64,000 nt of DNA, taken from positions 1-64,000 of the forward strand of contig BDSI01000115.1 of the NCBI GenBank assembly GCA_003117195.1, in the 5' to 3' direction. The DNA is from Eudorina sp. 2006-703-Eu-15 (Eukaryota > Chlorophyta > Chlorophyceae > Chlamydomonadales > Volvocaceae). Below are positions 48,880 through 59,762 of the stretch, piece by piece; the first letter of the stretch is position 1, and the number at the start of each line of letters is the position of its first letter. A program made the position numbers and the translations under genes. The notes below the pieces were generated by a model. The model saw nothing but the letters and a program-made list of their open reading frames with translations, was not told where the DNA came from and made no database searches.

Positions 48880-49797
48880 GTGCAGGCGGTACGGGCTGGC
48901 CCCTTGTGCCACCGACGCTCATCATGCCGCCGCTGCGGCTGTTGGGCCCGACCGCCGGCGCTAAGGGGGAGAGCTGGCGTTTCCGGCTGCTGCGCCAGGG
49001 CCGCTGGGTGCTGCGGTGCTGGGCATCAGCCTGAGGGCCTTGCAGGGTGGCATCCGAGGTGGCGGTCCACCCGGTCCGTCCATCTGGAAGTGTCGGCTAG
49101 CTACGGCGCTGGTTCTGGTGGCGGGGGCGATGCCGAAAGACGTCAGTGCTGCTGCTGCTGCTACGGCGGCGGCGGCGGCAGCGGTGCTCGCGCGCGGATT
49201 AGGCGCCAACGGAGGCAGCTCCACGGCCGGACACGGTGCCGCAGCTACGGCACCGACACCGACGGCGGATGTCCGCACGCAGCGGGGGCTCCAGGACGAC
49301 CACGCACCATCGCCCCCGCACGCAAAGCAAACGCCGTGGTACGGCAGCGGCGACGATTGGGTCCGAGGCGGCTGACGCGGCAGCGGCGGCGGCGGCGTCA
49401 CAGTCTGTGTCGTACTGGCCCCTGGAGCTCGTCCGCAGCCTGGCGGCGGACGTGCAGGCCGAGAATGAGGTCCGGCCGGAGTTGCCTCGCGCACGCGATA
49501 ATGGTGATGGCGATTCGCTGCCTGGCCTCCCCGGCGGACCTGTCCTCGGCCCATTTGCGCACGTGCTCCAACCCCACCTGCACCAACCTGGAGGGCGACA
49601 CAGAAGCGGAGCTGCGGCTGCAGGCCTGCGGTCGCTGCCGTACAGAGTCGTACTGGAGCCGCGATACGGCTGAATTGGCGGAGGCGACGATGGTCGAGAC
49701 GGCGGCGGCGGGGGTCGCGGGGACTGCGGAAATGTACTTTGGGCGGGGATGGGGCCGGCGATGGTCCAGGGACGGGGCCGACGGGGATCTCGGATGA
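48880..49797 (+). pseudogene. MYND-family gene, C-terminal part with degenerate MYND finger (paralog 2)
   Basis: VSYWPLELVRSLAADVQAEN...VRPELPRA (frame 1, to about 49,490) should continue into MVMAIRCLASPADLSSAHL (frame 2), so a frameshift lies at about 49,492-49,500. The finger starts at 49,564: CSNPTCTNLEG then LRLQACGRCRTESYW, with Cys pairs 1 and 2 present. The expected YCS cysteine is Trp (49,654-49,656), and the following CQ..H ligands are absent, so the second zinc site cannot form. MYND fingers mediate protein binding; this copy looks dead. Confidence 0.55.
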
Positions 49798-50259
49798 TGT
49801 CGTACGGGGGAGCTCGCGAGCAGCGACATCAACGAATCCGTGTTTGGGTCGGGTCGCAGTCGAGATAGAGCAGCCCCACCTGAACCCTCCCTTACTTACG
49901 GCCATCACTGAGCGCTAGCTAGGCAATCTTACCGGTCCCGGAGCTAACTGAGTACGGGTTTCATCGGTTGTCCGATGGGTTGGTTTGGGGTTTGAGAGGA
50001 GTATCAGAGGGAAGGTGGAGGCTTTCTTGTACGTGAGGACGGCAGTAGTACGGGATCAGTCGTTCGGCACCCGGGGAGATGAAGGTTGTGTGGGGGTATC
50101 GTCGCACAGAGGGTTTGTCCGAGAGGTAAGGTCCGTGAGGAGTGGTGGGATTGATGACGGGTAGGGTGGGTCCAATGTGGGCGGTCCCACGCGACATAGA
50201 CGACGCTTCGGGTCACGAGGGGGCGGGGCCACGCTGGTCGGGCCCGTCGTTTGCAAGTT

Positions 50260-50302
50260 TGGGAGTTTGGGAGCTTGGAAGTTTGGGAGCTTGGGAGCTA
50301 AC
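50260..50302 (+). repeat. Short decamer-like tandem (GGGAGCTTGG variants)
   Basis: GGGAGTTTGG, GAGCTTGGAA, GTTTGGGAGC and GTTTGGGAGC-like units in a row, about 43 bp. Confidence 0.7.
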
Positions 50303-50507
50303 TGTGCTGGAGATAGCGAGGCCGATCAATGTGCGGACCCACTCTGGGAACCAACCATCCCGAAGAGGATACGTAAGAGACTTCCAAATTTGGACTTTAA
50401 AGTACCGCGCGTTCCCAGAGTGACCAAGCAAGTAACCGTGACCAACGCGCGCCACATATATGAACCTTACATCGTCTAATGGTATGACGATGGCATTCAG
50501 TGTTGCT

Positions 50508-50993
50508 ATCTTCCAAAACGGGGAAATAGAATTCCGCAGGTTTCCGGCCTGTCGTCAGTAGCCAGAAAACCTTTGGCAGGGCAGATTTTGGGGGGCTTCC
50601 TAGGTGCCAGAAAATAAAACGTCCGAGGCAGGCCGGAAACATTTCTGCGTGTTTCGACAGCAGGACCACAGCTACGACAGGTATTCTCAGTCTTGGAGGC
50701 CTGAAGCGCACTTTCCTTGCGTGACGGATGCATATGGGAGGGTAACCAGGAGTTGGGGACACGGCATTCGTGTGTGTTTTGGCGGTAGACAGGTGTGCGA
50801 TGCAGGAATTGCCCCTGCGCCTGCAGATTTCCAGGCCCTTATGGTAGTCTGGAAAATAGTTGGCAGGGCAGATTTCCGGCTCTCCACAGCGTCAAATAAA
50901 TGAAATCTCGCAGGTTTCTTGGGGGTCCGGGAAATAGAAAATTTCCGGTTTTTTTGCCCGTAAATATTCTTTTTATTTAAGATAGCAACGCTG
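50508..50993. mobile_element. hAT-like non-autonomous element, copy B (486 bp)
   Basis: Ends CAGTGTTGCTATCTT and AAGATAGCAACGCTG, a 15-bp inverted repeat with one mismatch. It is about 95% similar to copy A by eye. The flanks ATGGCATT and ATTGGCAT(T) look like an 8-bp target duplication with one slipped base. Confidence 0.85.
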
Positions 50994-51910
50994 ATTGGCA
51001 TTCTGTCCAGAGGTCGCGTTTCAAATCCCAGCTCCCTCCCCGCCATGTGATTCAGCGGGTCTGGCGCGGTTTCCAGGAGAGGCAATCCTGGCGCGCTGGT
51101 GATGACCGTGTGTGTTCGTTGGCCGGTGGGCTACGTATGGCTGCGCGAACGCCCCGCGGGTGATTGGGGATGGGTGCGCAGTCCTTGGTAGGGGTTCATG
51201 TGACGAGGCGGCCCGTTGGAACGCTTGGTCGGGACTCAGGTCCACCTTGTAACGGTTACAAATACACCGACTTCGTTACAATCACGTACGTACGTAGGCA
51301 CCGGTGATGATCAATACCTATGATCCCCTTTTACATCCAACTATTAGTTACAAGCGTCACTGTGACAGTACCTAGGTTCATTACCGAGCTGCCGTGCACA
51401 ATCAACTCGCTTTCACCTCAATCACGATGCCGTTTTTCCGACGCGGACAGCAGCAGGTAGGGCGGGGGCTGCGCATGCATCCTAATATACCTAATGCCGA
51501 CGTTTGTTTTGTTTTTTCGTTTCCCGATGCTACCTGTCGGTGACAAATATTATCACAAGCTTACGCACTGGACAACGAACCGCTATTGGTAGGAACGCCA
51601 ATATATAGGGGCTTTTACGTGCGTGGTGATGTAGGGTTTAGGGTTGTATGATCTCGTTCGTTTTGTCTATTGGGAACGTACGAGTTCGCTTCGCTTATTT
51701 ACTTAGTTAGCGTGACGTTTCTGCTTGTACATACATCACGCCCCCACGCCGGCACTTTCTGCTGGTACATACACCACGCTGGCGTCAGCGCATGAACCGC
51801 CACGGCGGTCATCCGTGTGCTCGAGCACAGTGCCCAATAAATACCGGCACGGCGGTAATCCGCGTGCTCGAGCACAACACCTTAAAAAAATCTATCGTCC
51901 CTAAAAGAAA

Positions 51911-51930
51911 ATATATATATATATATATAA
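51911..51930. repeat. (AT)n microsatellite
   Basis: Ten AT units just before the first copy of the 36-bp direct repeat. Confidence 0.9.
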
Positions 51931-51957
51931 TTGCTACACAAAATTAACCTATTTGAC

Positions 51958-52339
51958 ATCTTTTTCCCGCCGAAAGCACGCATCTGCGGCGACTGGCCGT
52001 CGTGTACGGCATTTCACGAGCACCGCGTGCTCAGCCCACTGTGCGCAGCTGAAGGGCGTGACAAGGCGGCCAGGCGGGGCGAATGGGCACAAGAAACATA
52101 CTGGGCGGGCGGGCGGGTCGGCAGCTGCGTCCTAGGCCGCTAAGCACACTCCCGAGGTCCGCGTGCTCCTGAGCACAGTCTCCTACCCGCGCCGCGGTCA
52201 TGGGCGTGCTCAGGGTAATGCAGTGAGGTGTGTGGCAGCGGGCTGGCCTGCCGGCCTAACAACTGCGTCTGGCACCTGTCCGCGGCATGGCAAAGCTGTT
52301 GCTATCTTTTTCCCGCCGAAAGCACGCATCTGCGGCGAC
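51958..52339. repeat. 36-bp direct repeats flanking a 310-bp segment
   Basis: ATCTTTTTCCCGCCGAAAGC plus ACGCATCTGCGGCGAC occurs identically at 51,958-51,993 and 52,304-52,339. Between them, and to the left, several TGCTCGAGCACA-like palindromes recur (about 51,817, 51,871 and 52,165). The nature of the element is unknown. Confidence 0.75.
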
Positions 52340-52447
52340 ATCACGCCAGTGATTTTTTTTTCGTTTTGGCCCGGGAATTGTTCATTCCGTACCAAGGAAT
52401 GAGTTTGGGCCTGGACATTATTATTTATTCCTTTTCTGGGAGCCGCT

Positions 52448-52467
52448 GGGGGGGCTCCGCCCCCCCC
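52448..52467. repeat. GC-rich hairpin
   Basis: GGGGGGG, a CTCCG loop and CCCCCCC, followed by another C7 run. Similar in style to the palindrome at 41,815. Confidence 0.7.
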
Positions 52468-52499
52468 AGACCCCCCCGATGAGTTACAAACAAACCGTC

Positions 52500-55400
52500 A
52501 GCTCAGGAATACGCCTGTAGAAAAAATGCCCGGGCTTTTCGGCGTCTTGATGATTCATGCCAGATACCCTGTGTCGCTGTGCGCATGTCTGCCCTGCAAG
52601 CCCGCATACATAACCAGGGACCGCTACTGCCGTCACTGCTTGGATGGCGACTGCTTACCGTCATCACTGTTATCAGCATCCAGCATGCTGTCTTTGCGTG
52701 TTGCAACACTACTCCGAAGAATGGGAGTACCTTCCACAGCTTGCGGTTGCGATGTTGCGGTCTAAATGTCGACTTGCTTAACAAGTACTGTGCCGTCTTT
52801 AGTAATGGTTTCCAACGATAGTTCCTGATTTTATAAGGTCTTTCACGCCTTGGCAACTTTGGATCGGAGCATTTTGCTGCGTTCGACCCGGTCAGAAATG
52901 CTAATATGCCCCGTTGACTTACGGGTTTGGTCTTTTTAGACGAATCCATTGGTCCTCATGAGATTATATGATGAAATATTGATTAAAACTATGAATCTTG
53001 GAACTGCTGGTTAAGGGGATACATTATTGGCCCAAGGAATGAAAACGTACGTCCAGGCCGCGATCTATTCCTTTTTTTTGGAGCCGAAAACCCTGATTTA
53101 TTCCGAAAAAGGAATATATTCCTTAAAAAAATTTCTCTGCATCACGCCCCCACGCCCCCACGCGCGGCTCTACCTACCTATCTCTACGCATACCTTCTTA
53201 CCGCCCCATTGTACACTAAATTATCATTAATCATCAGAAAGAGGTTCGTTCCATTGCTCAGCGCGCGGCTGAACCTCTACGTAGGAGCTAACCTTTCGTA
53301 TGGAATCCCGACTCTGTCGATGGCCTCTGCATTCATAGTTTAAGCCGAAGATAGACAAGCGAAAATGAATCCATGCTCTAATCGATAAATAAGTTCCACC
53401 AAAAATGCGGCTACTGCTGCAACCAAATTTACAGTCACACGCAGGGTAGGTTTCAGATACGATATCGCTGTCGCCGATTGCTGTCACCGATGACCCGCGG
53501 GGTCCGCTGTAACATCCTTAATAAAAATGATATGGCCCGAGAAATCAAGGATACACTTACATACATAGCCGATGTATGCCCATTGTCCAGCATGCTTGAT
53601 AATGTTTAATTGCGAACAATGACTGCGCGAATCCGTCGTACGCGTCCGTTATGAAAACCGTATAAATACGTCATCCAATTACCGACAGTCGTCATGCATG
53701 GGACTAATGGGACGCGCCTGCTAGCCCAATAATGCATTTAAAAAGTTTTCAGCAATATACCGACTGGGAAGAGTGCGGCGGCTGATGGAAATGCCGAGCC
53801 ACGGGCGAGCATCAAGCACGGGGAAGTAAGGGGAACAATGCAAAGACAGCCTGCATGCACGATCGTTCGATGCGTGACACGGACGAGCTCCGCGCCCCCT
53901 TTGTCAAATACGGGTCCGCGGTCAAAGACAGGTCAAAGACAGGGCCCCCCTTTCCATGACACCGATCCGCATTAGAGATGGATGCTGATGCAACATATAC
54001 AGCTAGGGTGGTTTACCATATTTCAACACACGGTCCCTACGGACTCGGGTCCACCTTGTAACGATTAGTGCCTCAACCCGACTAACCCGACGGCGGCGGG
54101 CACACTGAACCACGGCCACATTAAAAAACCGAAGCTCAACAACGAACACAAGCAAGTAGTGGTAGTGATGTTCGTAATAATACGGTCCGCGAATGCGCTC
54201 AGTGGGCAAATATGTTGTAGTCCGACCCCGACGATGGGTTTCTTTGGAGACAGGTCCGTCCGTCGGTGTATGTAGTCGGCGTCGGTCGGTTGTGGATCGA
54301 TGGGGATCGATATCACGGAGGTAACTAGGGGCCGCGCGCGGCGTGCAAAGGTGCAGCACACGCAACTATTATTTTTGCACAGTCTCCGTCCATAAATCCA
54401 TAGGCGGGTGGGTGACATATATCGATTCATATCTAGTCATGGATGCGGGGCGGGCGGCCGTAGGTAACAAAGATGCGGGCCGCGTGGCGTGTGTGTGGAT
54501 TGATTGATTGATTGATTGATGCGTGTATGGCGGGCACACTGCCTACATATGATACGTATGTCCATGTCACAAAGTAGAAGTTCGTCTACGTAATCCGTCA
54601 CGCACGTAAATACATCGAGTCACCACACACCGCCGGCGGCAGACCTCAGAAGAGTTTACCAAGCAAACGCGCGCGTGCACGTGTACGTAAAATTAAAACA
54701 CACAGTACGCATGTCAAAAAGCGGCAACGTCGTCAGCGACCTTCACCAATCAACTTGACGCACATACACTGCCGTGCGCTCGAATGCACGCAAGCAGGTC
54801 TCTATTGCAATACCGTAACATGGAGCGAGGATGGACGGACTTGCTTGATGTACTTGATGGGATATCACAGCGGTCGCAAGCATTCAGTACGACATAAGGA
54901 GGTGACGTATGCGGATAGATACGCAAGCACAAAACTTGCTTATCATCCGTTTGGCATGTGTTCACGACGTTTGTCCCGTCACACACGGTTTGTATGTAGA
55001 ACCGATGCATGGGAACGACGGAACCAAGCCTGTCGTCGTCACGCACGTATACCGCAGCAGTCCACAGAGCTATTTATGCATAGACTCGCTTGCTCGAACA
55101 GGTCGTGCGGTACTCACGAGTGATATATGAATCGCGCGGTACTCAAGAGTGGTATGTGGATAGATAATTAAAGCTACGTACCCACCCACGTACTGAGACC
55201 AAATGAATGAATCGAAGGGAAAGCGGACGACCACGCAGGCGTCAAGGTAACTACTATATAAGGTACGTGAAAAACATGTCATCATGCGCTTGCTTCGTTC
55301 ACCAGTCGTCCCCGCCGCCCTCAGGCAACGGACATACACGAGTCACGCTATCTAGCCATGCACGCATGCACACATGTCCGTCCGTCCGAAAATAAATGCA

Positions 55401-55590
55401 TGGCTGCTGGAAACGCCAATCGAAGCTCAGCCGCCACGCGTGAGTGTATATCATAGGGCGGGTTTACTTGGGGCATATTGATCGTGCGTCCGTGCGTGTC
55501 GTGTGTGCAGCTACATACATACCCGCCGCCGCCCGCCGCCCCTCTATCCCCTCATCAGCGCTTTTCCGCCCTGTGCACTGATGATGATTA
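52500..55590. other. No gene recognised
   Basis: Open frames here are short and lack recognisable motifs. The region contains a GTTACAGCGGACCCC-type repeat at 53,481-53,517 (minus) and an (ATTG)n run near 54,495-54,520. Otherwise AT-richer intergenic sequence. Confidence 0.55.
53481..53517 (-). repeat. GTTACAGCGGACCCC repeat, copy 2
   Basis: The minus strand reads GGATGTTACAGCGGACCCCG then CGGGTCATCGGTGACAG, essentially identical to 59,763-59,799 on the plus strand. Confidence 0.75.
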
Positions 55591-56427
55591 CTACTCGACG
55601 ACGGCCACATACGTCTTGAACTCTTTGTGGTGAATTGGGCAGAAGCGAAGCACAACTCCATGTTGGCCCGCTGGGGTGACGAAATACGTGATTGGCTTTC
55701 GGCACTGCCGCTTCGGCACTACCGTTTTGGGGACTCCCATGCAGTAACCTGCTTCCGCTTCCATCGGATGGAAAATCCAGTGAGCATCGCTGATACGATA
55801 GACAAACCTGCCGTTGTCCAACGGGATCCTGTGTGCCACCACTGGGTCACCGCCTCCCCGCCTTGGCAAATGCCATGCGGGTTGAGGTGGAACGGCTGGA
55901 TCAGCCTCCTCCGCCGCCTCATCATCGGCCTCTACTTCCACCTCCGCCGCCTCCTCTTCTCCCACCACCCCAACTCCATCCACCGCCGCTCCCACTGGCT
56001 CGAATTCCCCCTCTGCTTCCTCCACCGCTGCCGGCGGCGGCGGCGGCGGCCCCACCTCTTCTTCTTCGGTGGGGTGCTGTGGACGCAGGTGCTGCATGAG
56101 TTGGTCGGGTAGTCCCTCCACTGAAACCTTCAGGTTTGCCAGTTGCTGAACCAGGTCTCGGTGCAGCTCCCCAAACTCCCGAACAGTCTCCTGCTTCACG
56201 CTGTTCATCATCGGCCGACAGGCGTCTTGCAGCGCTAGCAGCGCAGCCGGCAGCCGCTCCGCGAGGACAGCGTCCAGTGCACCACGCAGTTGTTCCGTCA
56301 TAACATCTCGAGTATTTGTATTGTTCAACGAGGCCTGCTCAGGTGTTGGCGATGGCGCTTGTCCATTCAGTCCGTTTTCACGACTCGATGGCGGTCGCTC
56401 CTGCATAAGAACAGTAGTGAGCGGCAT
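55591..56427 (-). CDS. Unrecognised protein with coiled coil, acidic linker and Cys/His-rich tail
   Basis: Intact 278-codon frame. Residues about 42-110 form a Leu-rich amphipathic helix region (AERLPAALLALQDACRPM, HRDLVQQLANLKVSVEGL), likely a coiled coil. Residues about 118-180 are acidic and Pro/Glu/Ala-rich. The C-terminal about 90 residues look globular (GRFVYRISDAHWIFHPM) and hold C229, C242, C263 and H266/H267 (RFCPIHHKEF), a possible zinc site. TATAAATATATATA lies about 25 bp before the ATG at 56,427. ATGCAG at about 56,406 is either a downstream start codon or a splice acceptor, so the 5' end is uncertain. I do not recognise the family. Retroelement gag-like origin is possible but unsupported. 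Confidence 0.6.
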   Translation of the reverse strand: MPLTTVLMQERPPSSRENGLNGQAPSPTPEQASLNNTNTRDVMTEQLRGALDAVLAERLPAALLALQDACRPMMNSVKQETVREFGELHRDLVQQLANLKVSVEGLPDQLMQHLRPQHPTEEEEVGPPPPPPAAVEEAEGEFEPVGAAVDGVGVVGEEEAAEVEVEADDEAAEEADPAVPPQPAWHLPRRGGGDPVVAHRIPLDNGRFVYRISDAHWIFHPMEAEAGYCMGVPKTVVPKRQCRKPITYFVTPAGQHGVVLRFCPIHHKEFKTYVAVVE

Positions 56428-56440
56428 GCATAGTAAAGTA

Positions 56441-56462
56441 TATATATTTATATCGATATAGA
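56441..56462 (-). promoter_or_regulatory. Possible TATA box of the 55,591-56,427 gene
   Basis: Minus strand TATAAATATATATA about 25 bp upstream of the first ATG. Spacing suggests transcription starts at or near that ATG, which would favour the second in-frame ATG (about 56,406) for translation. Confidence 0.3.
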
Positions 56463-56639
56463 TAGATTGACAGCGACGCAGCAGCAGTTCCTTCGCGCAG
56501 CCAGCAACCTTTGACAGTATTGCTTGCTACTCCGCTGATGCAATCGGCAAACGAATAATACCTTTGAAGGCCGTCTGTCATTCGGACACAGGCAATTTCC
56601 CATACTGACAGGGCTTTGACGTAGTGACGCGCCAAAGCG

Positions 56640-59600
56640 GAAGTAAGCTTGTGCTACCAGATAGTCGAGTGGTCGCAAAGCGATAGCGGGGCAAAGTACA
56701 ACATCAACTCACATAATTTTGTTGTTGCATTTTTATCAATCTTTTTATCCACGGCCCACGCGTGCACCCTGCCTGGAGCGGCTCGCTTTATTTGAGATTC
56801 CGTTCCGCCCACAACGAATGTATTTTTGTGCTGCCCCAATCGACTGACATGGGGGCGATGGCACTGAAAATGCTGCCATGCGCGTCCATGCATTACGCAG
56901 AAACAGGCACGAATGCACTTAATCAGGATACGCAGGAGGACAGAAAGGACCATTTGCATATGTCATTTGAGAAACTTGAGCCGCATAGAATTACATTAAT
57001 TGTTAATTCTTATTTATGGTTGCTAGCAAGTCGGTAGCCATGAAGCAGATAGAGTCAGTCATCCTGTTGCTGGCGGGTGCCTCTGATTGTCACGAACACG
57101 CCGTGAAGTAGGATTAACTTATCTGTATTATGCGTATTCCTGGTTGCGATTCACACTGGTGCAGTGCAGTCGGTGCGTGTAATGTGTCATGTACCAGTCA
57201 GCCACGGTCGGCCGTTGCAACGGCCAACAGCGTGCTTGAGCATGCTCATAAGAAGTATGATGCTTCCTTTTCAATGTCCGACTTGTTGCGCGTTGTGCGC
57301 GTGCCTAGTCCTGTCAATCTCGAGACCCTTGACTCATTGGATTGCGCCAGCTAACGGCCGGTAAAGGTCATACCTAATGAAAAATGTTTACTTGGTTTGG
57401 TGGCTTGTATCAGTATCCCTTCGGGTCATCGTCGGGTCATCGTGGTTCCGGCCTTCGTTCTCGACCGCGCTTTCGTAAAACAGGCAGAAACACTCAGCAA
57501 AACGAACGCATCCCTCAAGCAATTTATCTCAGCAAAACGAACGCATCCCTCAATTTATTATTACGTTCAGGCGCAAGGGCGAAATCCGAACATAAACTCA
57601 AGACCTGTTTAACCTGCTTGAGGCTGTTCGTGAGACTTGCTAAGGATAGTCTCGCCTTGTCGCGAGATTAAGAAACTGCACACATACCTATTTATTAATC
57701 GAAAATTGATCGATCGATGCCACTTGCTTCTGGTGGCCACATGTACAGTAGCAGATCACGCACAGCCTAATAAAGCCCAGCAGACGGCGCCACGCACGCA
57801 CGCTCGCAGCAGGGCCCTATGTACCCGCAGACGATCGAAGGAGATAGAGGAAAGAATGAAGGACCGCAGCTGCAGGTAACCGTATGTACGTCGTACAGCA
57901 AGCAGACCCGGGTCGGGGCCGCTGCACCTGACGGAGGCGACGGGCATAAGGCGGCCTTATTTGCTTGCTTGGCGCACTAGCTGTCTACCTATGAGGGACA
58001 GCGCGGGTGATAGGGGTCGCGTGGGCGCAATATCGTGCCTTGTCCACCCGCCCGCTCGATCGATCGCCCGCCCGTGCTGTCGTGATCATCAAGCCCTCCA
58101 ATCAACCGACACTAATAACCTATGTTTAACACATACACCCACCCGCCCGCCCGCCTCGCCGTTTTCGTGCTGTATACGATAAAGCGGTAGTCCGAACCAT
58201 GGGCCAATAGTCCAGCCGGCATTAGGGATAGGATGCGTCGTGATGCGTGCGCTGAGGTAGGCTATACATGCGCGACCAAGGGCGGGGAAGAGGGCGGGGC
58301 ACATACAGCAACTAACTATTAAGCTAATCGCCGGCATGACCATCATACCAAGCAGGACCGGCGGCATAAGGAAGGCAAATAAAAGCGATGCCCGGGAGGG
58401 TTGTCAAGTGCAAGCAAGCACGCACACTTGTGGCAGACCAGCCGCACTTGAGAGATAACACGGTGCGTGGGCGTTAGCGTACAGGACTGGCATGCATGGT
58501 GCAGACATCAGAGCGCGCCCCCCTTAATACACGCCATCCAGGTTACTTGCTTGAGCGGACAGCCACTGGTGCAACAATAATTCTGCTCAGCACGGCTCCC
58601 TGCTGCTGCCCCGCCGCGCGCGTATGTAGACGCACTCCATGGCGCCACAGGGATCCGTCATCGTGCGTTGTCGATCGGCAGCTTGTCAGCCCGAACGCGC
58701 ACTCATCGCGAGGCGCGGCGTTGATGTCCGTGCGTGCAACCCTGGTCTGCGTGGCTTGGATCGATCACCACATACATACAGGTGCCTAGGCCTGATCGCA
58801 CAGCATGCATGCAACACCTTGATGAGGCTTCGCTTAAACGCAGTGCCCTTCACTGCTGATGTCATACGTACATGCATTTGCAGTTCATTCATCTCCCGCC
58901 GGCGGGACAAATAGATTATGCGACAGGGGGCGGTAGCAGGGGGCGGGGCTGGGCTATGTAGGGCTAGGGAGGGGTGCTTTCGATCGCGCCACACACATAC
59001 ATATATACCTATATATATACCTATATATATAGGTATATCTAGCATCACTCGAGCGACATATGCATGCATATGTAGTCGTGACCTTACACGTCCGGCCGCA
59101 TCGTCTGACAGCAGGAAGGCCGCAGTGCGGATCAGCCGACGGAGTGCGAGCAGGATGAGCAGCGAGATGGAGGCTACTTCCTATAAATCGTTACCACACA
59201 GCCATGCATGTCGTAACGATCGAATTTAGTGTATGCGTTAGTTTGGTGTGCGTGTGTGGAGCGGGAATGAAGGTCCTTTGCGACTGCATTTGGATTCTTC
59301 TTCGCGCCGGTCTTTGGCAGGTCTTTGGATGCATGCAACCCAAGACGATCTTTGGATCCTGCTTCGGAATCTTCTTTGGATGACTGCCAGTAGAAGAGCT
59401 GGACGAAGAGCCGGAACAAGAGACGGGCGAAGAGCTCCCAAATAAAGAGCTCCCAAGCAAAGATGGTTGGTTCCCAGAGTGGTTGCAAACAGGGAGAAGA
59501 CAGCCGCGCCAAAGAAATCTCCGCCGCCGCCGCCGCTTTATTTCCCGATCGAGCTTCATGGAGGAGCCTGCCGCGATCGACTCTATCTATTTATCTGGGG

Positions 59601-59760
59601 AAAGGAGATAGATGGAGGACGGAGGCAGGCCGTTTCACACGTATACACTCTGTACCCGCAGCGGGCTCGCTCGCATGTTTCGATCGCCCCTCTTCGTTGT
59701 GTGATGACAGGGATTTAGGGCGGTAATAGCGTACTTGTACTACTATATATCCTTATTATT
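56640..59760. other. No gene recognised
   Basis: Only short frames without motifs. An AT-rich palindromic tract with ATACCTATATATATAGGTAT lies at about 59,000-59,040. Confidence 0.5.
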
Positions 59761-59762
59761 AC

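Noticed and set aside
45445..49908. Minus-strand frames of 90-315 codons in the MYND region
   Set aside because: Pro/Arg/Ala low-complexity artefacts of GC-rich DNA opposite recognisable plus-strand protein segments.
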